Shown here: one piece after another, positions 1 to 13,659 of the stretch | Numbering within the stretch: position 1 is the first letter of the stretch | Layout of the letters: each line of letters opens with the position of its first letter | Assembly: GCA_018389105.1 (NCBI GenBank) | Contig: JACATO010001012.1 | Span: 209,501-273,500, forward strand | Reading direction: 5' to 3' | Length of the DNA stretch: 64,000 bases | DNA from: Nautilus pompilius | Taxonomy: Eukaryota; Mollusca; Cephalopoda; Nautilida; Nautilidae | The notes under the pieces: generated by a model | What the model was told of the DNA's origin: nothing | Database searches by the model: none | The model's input: the letters and a program-made list of their open reading frames with translations, nothing else | Program-made: the position numbers and the translations under genes

Positions 1-10
1 AGCGACTTAC

Positions 11-68
11 CATTAATCTGTTCCTTAGCAAGCGAATGCGACAGGTAACCAGAGAAACAGGAAGCCAT
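11..68 (-). CDS. Possible first coding exon of a further minus-strand gene (runs off the left edge)
   Basis: On the minus strand an ATG at 68-66 opens 19 codons (MASCFSGYLSHSLAKEQIN plus one base) and meets a perfect donor, GTAAGT, at 10-5. It lies at the edge of a CpG-rich block, as a first exon would. Against it: a TATAAAA on the same strand at 80-74 is too close to the ATG if it acts as a TATA box, and bases 50-70 recur at 28864-28884, so part may be repeat-derived. The product is not recognised. The exon could equally be untranslated leader. Confidence 0.3.
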
Positions 69-587
69 TAGGGTTTTATACCGCTATTTCCTTTAAAATT
101 CATTGGTCGTAAGAGAGGTTTTTGTGTTTGATCGCTTTGAATTTCATTACAACCTGGTGAATCAATAACAATATATTATTGATTATAAATATTTTCAGAG
201 TCACTGATATATCTTCACGGATCAACAAATTAGAAAGTGAGGAAATCGAGTCACCACACCTTCGGGCCGACAACAGTAGTTCCTGCAGGAGCAAGACTTC
301 TTAGAATAAAGAAATGGGAAAGACCTCATTTTTCAAGCTCCTTAATTGCCCCTTTCAGTACAGGGAGACTAACGATTGTAAAGCGCGAACAAGCGGCCAG
401 GATAGGATAGACCGGCTTGGTGATCTTATAATTTCAGATGACAGGTGCTAAGTAAAATAAAGGTAGAAGGTGGATAGCAAGTATACCATTCGCAACAAAA
501 GGAATAATGAGCGATTGTCCGAAGAATCACTTCTTCGTAGAATTGAAACTACATCAACCCTCCCGAATCATCGCAAGTGTCGAGATG

Positions 588-595
588 TGACGTCA
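588..595. promoter_or_regulatory. CRE palindrome TGACGTCA
   Basis: Perfect 8-bp CREB/ATF consensus site in the CpG-rich block, 112 bases before the ATGGCGGC motif. Confidence 0.5.
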
Positions 596-1382
596 TTGCT
601 GGCGCTAGTTACAGTAACTTCTGGCAGAACCACTTCGAGAATCCTATTTTACACCCATTTCAGATGGATTAAGGAAAATTTCAAATTGAACAAGAATTAT
701 AGTAAAATGGCGGCGCGTGAAAATCAAAACCGGCTCGTCGGCTTTGCGTGTGCTTTGCGCCTTCGAATATACCTGTAATTAAGTGGCGATGAGATTACCT
801 GAAAGCCGAGTCGAAGATGAGGAGCGGTATCGGATGTTGCTTTGATAGCGTCTAAAGAGACGTCGCCGACCTTCTTAACCCTAACACTTCCAGCCGCAGG
901 AGAATAAACAGTCCTGAAGGTGAGTTAGCAACCATCCTATCTGGATGGCAGAAAATAAAGACAAAAAAACCTCCCCCAACTTTCCCCCTTCCGTTCCTTC
1001 ATAATGATATCGGGGACCCGTCTTGATATCGCTATCAGCAAATAGGGAAACCGAGAGCTCGGTAAACCAGTCCCGCAACCGAAATCGTTTGTTCTAGCCG
1101 CGAGATAACTGCTGCACCCTGCACTCTGGCAGTTCTATTTACGGACACCTGCTTCCTGATATTTGCCACGCGTCTGCTCTTCATTTAGCATCACTCGATC
1201 GGTTCGTGCAACATTAACGGATCGCAGTGAATGCGATCGAGTCGGGGTGTTGCTAGGTAAGTTAGAATTGCGGTTATCTGAACATCTGTAACATTTTTTT
1301 CTCACTGGACAAGAAACTCCAGCCATGACTACTACAGTAGCGCAGACTCTGTACGCATCCTTCTCGGCTATCTTTCACGTTG

Positions 1383-1390
1383 TGACGTCA
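1383..1390. promoter_or_regulatory. CRE palindrome TGACGTCA
   Basis: Second perfect CREB/ATF consensus site, about 260 bases before the CRE-containing tandem array. Confidence 0.5.
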
Positions 1391-1647
1391 TAGCGAGTAA
1401 ACACCTCGATAAATACCAATTCAGCGCAAGCCTCGCGCGTGTTTTCTAATGATTCGTTCACTAGTCTTTTGTTGCTGTTTTAGTTAAAAATGTATTCTGT
1501 ATGCGAGTACTACAGCAACACCGAGTTAGCGCCCATTTGAATTTCCGTCACACGTCAGTGGCAGCCAGACAGGTGGAAGAAACTCATGAGACGAACCAAA
1601 CTTTAGGTGATAGAGCAACACACCTGGAGACAGACCATTTCCTATAA

Positions 1648-1878
1648 CCTCATCTATACGTCGCATGACGTCGATCACAGCCTCATCTATACGTCGCATT
1701 ACGTCGGTTACATTCAGCCTCATCTATACGTCGCATGACGTCGGTTACATACAGCCTCATCTATACGTCGCATGACGTCGGTCACAGACAGCCTCAGCTA
1801 TACGTCGCATGACGTCGGTCACAGACAGCCTCATCTATACGTCGCATGACATCGGTTACATACAGCCTCATCTATACG
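1648..1878 (+). repeat. Tandem array, six units of 33-37 bp plus a partial, each with a CRE-like core
   Basis: Units begin with CCTCATCTATACGTCGCA and start at 1648, 1681, 1718, 1755, 1792 and 1829. The first is 33 bases and the other five are 37. A seventh, at 1866, diverges after CCTCATCTATACG into TTTAATAAGAAATTA. Most units contain TGACGTCG, a CRE-like core; single changes give TTACGTCG (unit 2) and TGACATCG (unit 6). The tail of the seventh unit is shared with dispersed sequences at 30492 and 53531. Confidence 0.9.
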
Positions 1879-2000
1879 TTTAATAAGAAATTACCGGTGT
1901 TGCGAGGACGTTCCCCTGTAGCAAACAGCGCACGCGATGTGTACGACCTGGCCCGAAAGCAGCCGAAGCGAACGAGGACGACGCGCGTCGCCAAAGACCT

Positions 2001-5000
2001 GTTTAGCTGAAAAAGGATAAAAGCAACAAAACCCATCTCGAAGGTCCTGCAAGAAAAGGGATAAAATCACATTGGAAATTTTAAAACTAGAAATGTCGGA
2101 ATCCGGAACTAATTGAAATAAATGGCTTCGTAAGAATGAAAAGAAAAATTAATTACTTTATGCAGTTATCATTAATTCGATACTTAAAATAAACTACTTC
2201 CTGCTGCGGAGACACCTTTATTCACCTGTGAGTGAAATATTGCATACATCTACGTTGCAATAAATATACTTATTTCCATGACATTAAGGTTGTGGGAGAG
2301 GCTTCATTCAGTGACCAACCGGGCAAACGCAGCTGCTTCATGGGAACTTGATGACCCGAAATTTGCTATTCTCCCAACAAAAGGAGAATTCAGGGGGTAA
2401 TTTTTTCTGCCTCTCGCAGCAGCCACCTGCTTTCTTCTTCCTCGAGTTGTTGGGAAATGAAGCGATGCAACAAATAAAATTAACTTCTCAATACAAAACG
2501 AAACAACAAACAGCAGCGCAGTGTAGTTAATCCGATGGTCGACCAGAAACGGGGGTGGGTAGGGAGTTCCAGATCGATCCGCGAGATGATAGTGGTCTTT
2601 TTTCTGGAACCGAATCCTTTGATCATCCTAAAAGAAATCTGTCTTGCGAGAGGCCTTCGTTGATCAGAAGACTGCCCAGTGTCAGATCGATGTTCCATGC
2701 GCTGTTTCTCTATGTACAAATTGGAAACTACTGCACCAAATTGTTTTTATTTTGTTTCTTAAAAAAAAATAATAACAATAAAGTAACCATTGCATTTTTC
2801 GATCTTAAGGAAGTCTTCTAGAGTTGAAAAAGAATTTTTACAAGTGATATTTCTTACTTTATATTTGGATAAACGAACAAACAAAGAGAGGAAGTTTACA
2901 AGGTTGAAAAGGACTAGAAAGTTATGCCAAGAAAATTCTTTCTTAACATTGCTAGAACACCGTCTTCCCATCGTGACATGGCGGCATTTGTCCTGAAAAA
3001 CCAAGTATTCCATTCCTCTGTCTTTATTATGATTTTGATGAAAACTCAAAGTTCCACATACATATAAAGTCGACTTTTGCTTTCTGAGGATGTTCTCAAG
3101 TACATGGAAATTAATAGACTCTCGATGTTCTCCACACTGCAATGCTCAGAATGATGCAGCTCCAAATGCAACAAGTGTGATGACAAGTGGCCTGCACGGA
3201 CTTAATCCGTAATGGTATAGTCTCTGCTTTACCTCTAAAAGATTAGGGACCCTTTTTAAATTTTCTCTTCTTTTCGGCACAAATCATTTAAGCAACCGCA
3301 GGATTTCAAAGGACGGAACATCCATTCCCAATGATTTAGTATACCGTGATCGTCTGTGAAAGAAATTAGACCTATCGATCCATGTGTGGTGTATCTTATT
3401 TGTTGTTTTAGCACAAAGTTAGTACTGACCACAGGTTAGTAAGAGAAATTTTCCATTTAATTAGAACATAAAACAATGGGGCTTTTAAAATTGTGACTAA
3501 GACTTATGACAATCTTATGTACTGCAGTTATTCAAGTTAAAATGAATGTGTTGGTGTTGTTTCATATCTTCATTCATCAATCCCTATTTTTTGAAGAAAA
3601 GATATTAATCCATCATGAAAACAACAGCAACAACAAACATGAAGAGCAGAGCTGATTGCTTTTTGTCAACAAGAATGAATGTGTTTATCCAAGTTATCTC
3701 ATTGTGATCGTGATAACCATGGACTGGTTAACTTAACTTTAATCGTTAAAGAGCTTTACAAATCCTTTTAAAATATACTTTATAAACTCGCTTAATTATG
3801 GATAGATTCTTTTCATGAGTTTCAGACTAAACAAAAATAACTTGTCCAATAAACTGTATAAACCTTTTGGTAAACATGATTAAGTTTGTTGATACCAGAG
3901 CTCAAGTGGAAAATAGCTAAGAGGTAAAATTCCAAGATTGTTTCATTGGAGTAGAAAAAGTGATCTGGAATCAAGTTCCTTGTAGATGAAAATGTTACTT
4001 CAGTTATTGAAGACTTACATAGAGTAACATTTTTCTTACGTGAGAATGTTGAGCAGAAGTTGGTGAGTTGTATGTATGAGAACAAATTGACAGTCTGTCT
4101 AGTTATAGTAGTAACAAAACCACCTGGCAATATTCCATTACAAATGGTGTGATCAAAAAGTAAATGATTTCCAATCAAGGCAATTAATGAAATGTGCCAT
4201 GACACGAATGAAAGTCATGAATTCAGCAAGGTGTAAAGTGACAATATTGCTAATTAAAACATACAATGTCCTTTACAAAAAAAGATAATTCTAGACATAA
4301 AAAATTTAACTTAAAATTTATCTGCATACCATATATAACATATTCAAAAGTTATGCCAAGATTTCTCAGAAGGTATTATCAAGGAAGGATAACCACAAAG
4401 AGAGAAATGCAGAAAGAAGAAAAGAGGCTACATAAGAATGTGCATGAGGTGTGGTAGTAAACTCGACAGAAATGCCAATTCATTCAAGGATGACAAAACA
4501 CCTTTCAATAAAACCTATTCGTGAAGGGAGTCCACTCAATAGAAGCAGAGACAAACACAGTACTCAGTGCTAGAATGGCATGCAGCCTTCAGCATAAATT
4601 TTCAGTTGAAATGGCATCAAAAATGCATTTATTGGACTGAAACAGAAGCTGGCAAAGCAGTAGCTCACTTTGATAAGAATACCAAGACAAGGTAATTGCT
4701 GATGCTGGTTTATTTGGATTAAATGCAGTCTGTCACACAGAACAAAATAGTAAAAAAAAATGTCACCGCCTGTGCTTGTAGAAATTTTGACTGACTTTAA
4801 ATGCAGATTTTATAAGATTAAAGAAACTCTAGCACATGATAAATTTCTACTTAATTTGTTAATCATTGAATATTATAATAAAATTATATTTTAGAAATAC
4901 GAAACACTTTTTGTGCGGAACATATTTGTGAAATTGATAAAAGCATTTTCAATTAATGTATACATATTTTCCTCTTGTAAGAGAGCTTTTAAGTTTGTAA

Positions 5001-8000
5001 GGACTTATTTGACTGCACCTAGTATTTCTGTAATTTGCACTCTAGTTAGTTACTAATAAGAGCTGATAAAACAAGGACCTGCAAGCCCTTATGGTTCATA
5101 TAAGCCAGCCCCCAACACACACCACAACAAACTTTGTAAAAACAGTCAATTAAACTCACAAATACAAAAAAAAAAAAAAAGGATTACACATAAGTTAGAT
5201 AATGTTTGGGGTAGAAAGAATTAATCCAAACCGAAAAATACTGATCTGCCAATGTTGGCCCATTTTATTACTGTTGTGAGAAAAAGTTTCTCCAATACAA
5301 TGCTAATATTGGTGTTCCATCACTTTGCTCAAAAGGCCGCATCGTTAGATTACACGACTTTCACCAAAAAGAAGCTGTAGCGATGCTGGCACAAGCTGAG
5401 AACTAAAACGTTGGGTCTGCTTGAACTGTAGTGATTTCAAAACTGTTTCATTAATCGATTCACATCTTATTTTAATGCAACAAAAAGTAACGTTATCGTA
5501 ATAATAGCAAAAATTGGAAAAACACGCACATCTGTTAAACGCCTGTTACAGGCATAACGGTAATTTTATTTTAAACTTCAGCATACCAACAGTATAGACA
5601 TAACCAAAATTCTGTTTCTGCTGTCACCTCTAGTTTCAGCACTTTCCATGTTTTTGCTCAAAACCCCTTGAAAGTTCCACTCAACAAATACAAGAAGTGC
5701 TTCTGTTGCAGCTTCCACAATCTGCTGGACTTCTGCCTGTACTACTGTATATGACACAGAAGTGAATAATAAAATTTAAAAAGATATAAGATGGAATAGA
5801 TCCATCGCAACATTCCTAAGTTATAAAGCACCTGGAGAAAAACATTTAGTTAGCAGGTTGTGGGTCATCCAGAATTTTATTTCGATTTGCTTGCCTTGGA
5901 AATTGAGGAAACTGTAAATAAAACAAGCCAACTTAAGTAATCTTTCATTTAAAAGAACACGGCAAAACTTGCATATTAATGTTTAAGAGCAAAGTTAATG
6001 CAAAGATGACAGTGTACTTCTTTATGAAGATACCCTGAATTATCTATGTTTTAAATGTTAAAAATACTTGAGCTAACAAGATGAATCTTTAGGTAAGGAA
6101 TTAGTAAAAATTTCTAATGTCTGTACACAGAAAACTAGTGCACTCTTTAATAAGAAATGATTCTGGTAATTTTTGTATTAATGCCAGTTATTATTACTTT
6201 TGTATCTAAAATTAAAAATAAAATATACATTTTTCTAAACTATGGACAATTCACTTTCTAAGCATAAAAAGTAAATTTATTGAGAGTAAACTATTTTAAA
6301 ATCTAAGTAGAACTATTATATGTGTATGTAATATGTCAACCTATGGCAAAGTTTTGCATGTTGATTGAAAGCATTACAACTTTGAACATATGTCAAAGCA
6401 CAGCATCTGTCATGTTTGGATGGGTACAATGCTTTCCTGAGTTACTCTCACTGGGTGGCTTAGTGGCCAAGTTATTCTCTGTTGCACCAACCAGGCTGAC
6501 TGATGATCACTCAACTTCCAAGTGTTTTCAAAGAGCCAAATATCTGTGCTGTGGTAAAAAGGAGTGATTTTCAACACTAATTGTCCCCATTTTGAGGGTA
6601 CTGCTAATGACCAGTAACTGATACCATAGGAGTTCTTGAAGAGTACTGTTTGGTCTCCTTGCTAAAATTCCACTGGAAAGCATAGAGGTAATGAGAAATC
6701 TTCTACTCTAATTAGCATTGCTGAAGAAACTGTAAGGATTCCCATATTCCCAATAGGAGAGACTGAGGCTAGCTGATAATACAGGAGTAAATTGTTGCAC
6801 CACAAGTGGATATGTCTATAATCAATGTCATATACTTTGACTTACACAGCGTATGTCATCAATTGTAGCCTCATTATATGTTTAATTCAAAATAACAAGT
6901 GTTGAAGGCGATTTCCCATAAGAGAGTTTTGTGCGTACACAAACATAACATATGATATCAAACAGTAAATACTTAAAGAAACTTGTAGAATATTCTATGA
7001 GTATCTAAAATTCATGTTAAGTAAGTGCTGAAAAAATGTTGTTTATGTAAATATTATGGTCAACAAACGCACTGAAAAGTATGAAATGAATGTAAGACAC
7101 CACACATTCTTAAAGAACATATCAGAACAGATTACATAACAAAAAAATAATGCAACAATGTAAATGGAAAACAAATATTTTGTTCTAGGGGAGATAACCA
7201 AACTGCATTTAAATTTTTATAACAAAAAAAAGAAGACAAGTTTAGTAATTTTTCTAAATTACATAAAAACAGCACATCCGTAATCACTTTATATTAAACA
7301 AGGATAACAGTTTAACAGACAAGAAACTGTGATTCAGTATGTACATTGGAAGAGAAGCCTCTATAGTCAGTAAAAAAACTAAAAATCTTTATTAATAATA
7401 AGATTATAGAGCAGTTATAAGAAGAAAAAAGTATTTTATGGTGTTATCTGTTTAAAGTTAATATTAAAAGACACCAAGTTTGCTACACTGAACAAACACA
7501 ATGAAAAAAATATTCAGAGAACTCAGATAATTGCATTAAATTTTCTATTTTACCTTCTATAAATTAAATTTAAAAAATATATATGGGTGTGAACTGATGA
7601 TGAAATGTTTTGCATTTCCTCTAATTTCTGCTCATTTAAGAAATAAATTTAAAATAATCTGAATCTGTTGCTTGAAAATACATTGCTGTTTGCTGATTGT
7701 TTAATATCTGTAAAAATATGCATTTGCATATGCAAAGGTATTTGAAAGGATGAATATACATTTTCTTATGTTACTACACAAAAGTATTTTGCCTCTTATT
7801 GTTAAGACCTGCATCATTTGGAAATTCACAGATGACAGTACTCTCAACACAGCACACTCCTGATGTCACGTTTTCAGTATGTGGCAAAACTGTACATCTT
7901 TGGATGAACAGTTTACTGAGGCCAACCAAACTTTCCAAATCTCCCTGTGGGAAGTGTTGAGGGACAAGGTGTACACTACAAACCCAGCAGCCGGCATCCA

Positions 8001-8619
8001 CAAACTCCAACAGAGAAAATTGCTGATGCTTTAATAGTTATTCCATTGAAAACACACACTGCTATGTGATGCTCTGCCATCAGTCACAGCAACACCTGCA
8101 TGGATGCCAATGGTAGACATTTTAAACACTTCAAACGTGATACACTACAACAGATGTCTGATGTATAAAGCAAAAATTCTATCTAGAAATATGTCGTCTG
8201 TTTACTAAACTATAAAAAAGTATTTGTATACATCCTTTTGGGACTATATGGGTATACAGTGTCTCTCTCACACACACACACACACATACCCATTTGTATT
8301 AAATTCTAGATTTAGTAGTTTTGATGGCTGGCCAAAATAAATAAAATATCCACAACAAGAGTTTTAAAAAAATGAACTATATTTGCTCACATGTTTAAGA
8401 TGCACTATGCTTCATTTGATTTATATACAATTACATTTTACATTATCATAGTCTTATCTTTTAAAAAACTTGTGGAAAATAATGAATTCTAACAAAGTTC
8501 TGAAAGTATTTTTATAACCCATCAAAAGATGCATGACACAAAAGGGCACATGGTGCTAACCAAGAAGTGTCTGCTACGGTTTCATTGTTGAGTTGTTCAC
8601 TAATACAAAGGGTGAGATC
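2001..8619. other. Intergenic AT-rich sequence without recognisable genes
   Basis: Only short frames occur here (the longest is about 127 codons) and none shows a domain I recognise. There are A/T runs and a CA microsatellite at 8270-8286. The stretches 3820-4210, 4480-4700, 6320-6570 and 7770-8010 have somewhat more balanced composition and could be old repeat fragments, but I could not assign them. Confidence 0.5.
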
Positions 8620-10832
8620 CAGGGGCGTCCAGAGGGTAAATTACAGGGGAGGGCAAAGTGACAAAGTAATATGCGAGAAATGTGGCTGGAAATGAAAGTA
8701 TACTAATGTCAAAAAGTTTTTAAAATACTAATCTGTTTGTTGTTTTCTTCCTTATCAGAGATATTTGATTTTGATCAATAATTTTCATACTTAGGATGTT
8801 AGTCTGCCTTTTTTTTGCTATTGTGCTGCCCATCAGAGGTCACAATAACAAAACACACACAAAAAAACATTTTTATCCAATAAAAACTGCAAGCATCTCT
8901 GGGCTTGTCCAAATTTATCCAGTACTTTATTACTTCATGTTTATTAGCTGTTAATTTTGCTCCATCAACACTTATCAAACAAAGTCCAGACAAACAATCA
9001 TCTGCTATTGTTGACCACAGCCACATTTTCCTGCTTCTCATTGGGCTAAATGACCTTTTTTCTGTGCAGTTATCAATTGCTTGATGAATGGAAGGGAATG
9101 GATCAGTATACACTAACAACTCAGTGAGTCCATCTTTTGATTTGCTAACTCACTGTTTCACCTTTTTGAATCACATCTAAAAACAGGTGATAGCTTCAGC
9201 TTCCAAGTTTTAAATTACATACACTTCATTTATTTTTATAATTTGGTTTTTGAAATCTTCATGTTCATTGTGCACCATTTGTACAGGATGAAGGCAAAAA
9301 AGACAGAAATCTTGTTTATCACCTCTCTAGTGATGAAATGATTAAGTCCAAATATGGTATAAACGATGTTTGATGAAAATATTCCTCCATGATTAGGCTA
9401 CCAATGTTAGATCGAAATGTCTGCCATCTGCATTGTCTGGGAACAGATAATTCAATATTCAATTTCTTCAACAACTGTTAAACTTTAGCAAAACGTTTGT
9501 TGAATTGTTCTTCTGCTTTTGATGGTATTAACAAAGCACACTTACAAGCTCCTGAACATTATCATACACTTTTAAGATATCAAGTTCAACACCTCAGAGA
9601 GTTTGTGCTACAGATTCTAATATTGACAAATAGATAGAAATTACAGTCAAACAAAAAATAAATGTCATTGTGCATCTTCTCTTTAGACTTTACCAGAAAA
9701 ATTTTATGATAGCTTTGATTGTACAAACTGTATTGCATATCTCAGGTAAACAATTCAAGTCGTTCACAACCAGATTGAGTTTATGAGCAGCACAATAGAC
9801 AAACACAGCTTTTGGACACTTACATTCGACTGTAGCTTTCCTTTCCTGCCCTCATAGAGTACCCGTCATATCCTTTGCAATGTAGTTTTTCTAGATTCAA
9901 ACCAAACTTTGTACACTAATCAATAATAGTATTGGCAATGAAAATGGCATCTAGTTCATATAGTCTTGCAATGGAATTGTTTGCTGAAGAAACAATTTTT
10001 CCCTGATAGTTTCTTCACAGAGAGACTGGTCAGTTAATTTTCTACATGGACAGATGTATAGCAGTTTTTAGCTGGAGCATTTTCAAAATGGTTTCATAAC
10101 TTTTCATCTCCTGATTCAATAAGAAAATTAAACAGGCTTTGAATATTTTTACCATGTGCACAACAAAATAGAATGGTTGACAATATTGGATATAAAACAA
10201 AACTTCCCAATTCTATTCAGTGTTTAGCTTCAAAGTCCTGTCCAGCCGTGCACACTGTTCATTCTGGTTCTTTTCCGATGACAAAAAGTTAGTTGCCCTC
10301 ATCTGTGCATTTCCGTGCCAAGCAGTAAGAATATGACTTCTTACACTTTCACGAAAGTCTTTATACTTTCTAAAAGATGCTATGAAGGCTCCTGGATTCC
10401 ATGATGTGGGAAAAATGTACAATATTTACAGATTCCTCATTTTTGGTATAGGGAATAACTAAGCCATGGTGATTATTTATTTAGCCCCACATGATGGAAA
10501 CTCTGTACTACATTTTCAAATCATAATTCTCATGAGATGTCACTTTACAAGTAGATTGCGCTTAAGATTGTCTGTTAATTTTATAGACAAATTAAAATGC
10601 ATGTAACATCATCAGGATTATCATCAGAATGGTTTGGTTCACATTTAACTGCTGTTGTTGAATCTGGACAAGAGATAGTGCAGCTTTGTTCATAAGATCT
10701 TTTCTCCTTCTCTGCTTCCTTGTCTGATATTTCTAATTTCTGCTTTGCTAAAAATCTTCTGACATCTGTTTTCAAAAAATTAGGATTAACAAAATGTCTA
10801 ATATAAATACAAATGTAAACCATACTTGCCAA
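8620..10832 (-). pseudogene. hAT transposon fossil, ZMYM1-like transposase
   Basis: Minus-strand fragments follow in transposase order. Near 10213-10422 is an N-terminal piece (KYKDFRESVRSHILTAWHG). Around 9700-9990, in several frames, are catalytic-domain remnants including KLHCKGYDGYSMRAGK and YCAAHKLNLVVNDLNCLPEI. At 8799-9119 is the C-terminal hAT dimerisation region (KRSFSPMRSRKMWLWSTI...DDCLSGLCLISV). Stops and frame changes make it non-functional. The left end is a hAT-like terminus, CAGGGGCGTCC, at 8620. The right terminus is not identifiable; the flank GTGAGATC at the left has only a near match (GTGGGATC, about 10845). Order, strand and motifs support the call; the exact right end is inference. 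Confidence 0.75.
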
Positions 10833-13129
10833 TTTTTAAAGCTTAGTGGGATCTGAAAGTGGCTCCTGGCACTTAGTTTGATTATTCAATTAGAAATGCT
10901 GCTCAGGCCATAAGTAACTAATCAAAGCACAGTTATACTAACCAATTAGCAACCCCCCTCATTTTTTAATTGACCTACCAGCTTGTTTCTCAAAACTAGA
11001 TGGAAAGACAGATGACTTAGCTATTTACTTTGACATATCCATGTCTTCCAGTACCTTATATTGTAATCACCTACTATATTGCTACTCTCTGGCCTTTGAC
11101 CTTTTGAGGTATGGCTGTATTTTTTCTAAATGTATAATAATATCATTATTGCAAATGTTTAGCTGACAATGGACGTCTGTAGTAATTAAATGCTAACCAA
11201 AACGGAAATACCATGTTTAATATCACTGAGGACATTCAAATAAAACCAGACTGAAATAGCATTCTTCTGGCTGAGTTTCATTTGAACGTCCATAGTGATA
11301 CAAAGGCTGAACTGCAAACAGTCTTGGCTTATTACTATTTTTAAAGGTAGGAGTACATAGAAACGCAGCCCATAAATGATTATCTAAAGTAATTATCTGC
11401 TTACAAAAGTGGTAGTTAAGGTATTAATATTACTATCACAGCAGAATGGTGAATTAGAAATCTTTGTCTGTATCTCCTGTCAGTGTACACACGTTATGGC
11501 TAATGAAAGTCCCAACTGTTCTCTACTCACTAATAGCTTTATTTCCACAGCAAATTGTTCTCAGAATTTATGCATGTCAACTAACTAACATAACCTTAGC
11601 AAATTAGATCTGCCAAAACCACCAAAGAAAAGTAAAACAAATGACAATAAAGGAAACATAGCAGTTAAATAATTTTGTCACCTAAATGAAAACGTAAGTC
11701 TGTTAATGGAAATTCAAAACTAAAAAAGTTAAAATTTTCATGACAGATTCTAAACAAAGAACTATTCTGTAAATTGACTGTAATTTATGACAGTTACCTT
11801 AAAAACAAAAATGCCAGCAAAATTAATTAATCAAATGCAAGTTCAAATGGTGAAGTTTTGCAACTCAAAATATTTACCACAGACCACGTGGTTTTACTTT
11901 AAATGGTCTAAGGGAGATAAATTAATTAATTAACTTTTAAAAAAATATTTGAAATACATAAAAGGACCACACTATATTGCACATGATTTGCAGAAAATGA
12001 ATCATAAGTGAAGTCATTTGGCTTTAAGTTTGTTTTGTTAATAAAAATTTCAGTTATGGCTAGCATTCAATCTGCTGTATCACCCTGTTGTGTCCTATCG
12101 CTCTTTATTTCCTGCGTCATAAGGAAAATGTTAGCTTATAATGTGAGAGGTCCAAAAGATGGTGAATAAGTAAATGCCTTTCCTTCCTTAATCCCATGCA
12201 CTTGTGGCAGGATGATGCTAAGCAGGAAGCTAATAATTTCCGAGAGAAGAGATCTGGAACAATAAAAAAAATTTGAAAGATATGTATGGAGCCAGACTAT
12301 CTTATAACAAAATGACCACAATAAAGGCCACTTCACAAAGGAAGGTTGAGAACACAATTTTTTTTTGTTTTCACAATTTATTGAAAATTCTTTGCATGTA
12401 TTGTTGTTTTTGTTTCATATTTTACAATGATAAACCTTATTTCTACCTTTTCTTTTCTAATGTGTGTGTGTGTGTGAGAGTCAAAGACATCCTTACAAAA
12501 TATTCCAATCTTTCAGTTTTAATAAATCAAGAAGATCACTTAAAATCCAAAGTGTCATTATGCTTGCTTGTTTGTTTGTTTTTTAAGTCTTATTACTTTG
12601 ATAACACCTTTATATGACTGTAGTTGAGAAAATATAACTGGTCAGTCTGACATCACCCCCTGACACGATAAGTATTCAGAGGAAATTTGGAATCATCCCA
12701 TTCCAGTTAGCTAATTAACTTAGCTATCCTATTAAACTTGAAAGAATAATTTCATGATGATAAAAAGAAAAATAGAGTTAAATTCTCCCTTTAACCTTTT
12801 TACAAGTTAAATTTAAAATTATTTAAACAGCTAAAAATTGGGTTATTTAACATGAACGTCTCAGATAAAATAACAGACTTACACAAACTAGCACCATCAT
12901 TGGAAACACTGAACACAGAAAAATAACAAAATTGACTAAAATATAGAATTAACTATTTTCTGCCTGAAATGGAAAACCACTTTGAATTGACACACTAAAA
13001 TTATTGATTACTTTTTTGAAAAGGGTTAGAATATATCTAATATCTACACTTGAACAGTCAATAGATCTGATTTTTCACCAAATCTTATTTAGGACTAATC
13101 CATAATCGTTCAATTTTTTTGTTCTGGGT

Positions 13130-13134
<5 letters not shown>
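10833..13134. other. Intergenic AT-rich sequence, nothing recognised
   Basis: No frame has a recognisable domain. It contains A/T-rich low-complexity sequence and a short GT run at 12461-12476. Confidence 0.5.
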
Positions 13135-13172
<38 letters not shown>

Positions 13173-13199
13173 CATATATATATATATATATATATATAA
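13135..13199. repeat. Compound microsatellite (GA)n(TA)n
   Basis: An uninterrupted GA run from about 13135 to 13170 is followed, after GGCA, by TA repeats to about 13197. It is likely length-polymorphic. Confidence 0.95.
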
Positions 13200-13659
13200 T
13201 TGATGGTAGCTGGTTGTGGTGATAGGACCTTTGATACAACAGAATGTGAAAATGATAGTAGGCTCTATTGATAGCAGCCCTGTCTAATGACAAGAGTGGA
13301 ATGTAGCTGGCCCACTGAGCAGATAACAGAACCTTTGAGTTAAATACCAAGGAGAGTTTTATTTCTCTGGTTAGGAAATTATAAAACAATTATGTTGGCT
13401 ATGTAACAGAATACCAGTGCGTCTGTACATACACACACATTTATAACTTTGAAGATCAGTGTGTGTGACAATTGTACAAAAATAGTTATCTGACTTTTAA
13501 ACACTTTATTGTTAATAAAAATGCATCATTACAGCAAAAAAACCATGAAAAAATCAGAAAACCACATATCAAAACAAATAAACTGTGACATTGTTATCCC
13601 TTTCAGCTTTTCTCATTAAAATAGTCACCTTTAATGTGGATAACTGGTGCTCATATTTT

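Larger units (their letters stand above)
69..2000. promoter_or_regulatory. CpG-rich promoter-like block with CRE and YY1-like motifs
   Basis: This block is visibly richer in CG dinucleotides than the rest of the window, as expected of a promoter in an otherwise AT-rich animal genome. It holds two perfect CRE palindromes TGACGTCA (588-595 and 1383-1390), a YY1-like AAAATGGCGGC at 704-714, and the CRE-like tandem array at 1648-1865. It probably serves the gene to the left, and may be bidirectional. Open frames inside it (for example 470-778 plus) are short and not recognisable. Confidence 0.5.

Noticed and set aside
470..778. 102-codon plus-strand frame ending in MAARENQNRLVGF...
   Set aside because: It lies in the CpG-rich block with no recognised domain and no convincing following exon. 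The ATGGCGGC is better explained as a YY1-like motif.
1648..1878. CRISPR-like array
   Set aside because: The units are contiguous tandem copies without unique spacers, in eukaryotic DNA.
3822..4205. 127-codon minus-strand frame
   Set aside because: No domain, no splice-supported neighbours, ordinary intergenic composition; could be an unrecognised repeat fragment.
7774..8010. 78-codon minus-strand frame with several Cys
   Set aside because: No family match, and no splice or promoter context; chance frame is as likely.
10833..11000. Right terminus of the 8620 hAT fossil
   Set aside because: GTGGGATC near 10845 and a CCCCCC stretch near 10960 are only weak candidates; no clear inverted end found.
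12273..12617. 114-codon plus-strand frame
   Set aside because: Low-complexity, Phe/Cys-rich reading of T-rich DNA; not protein-like.
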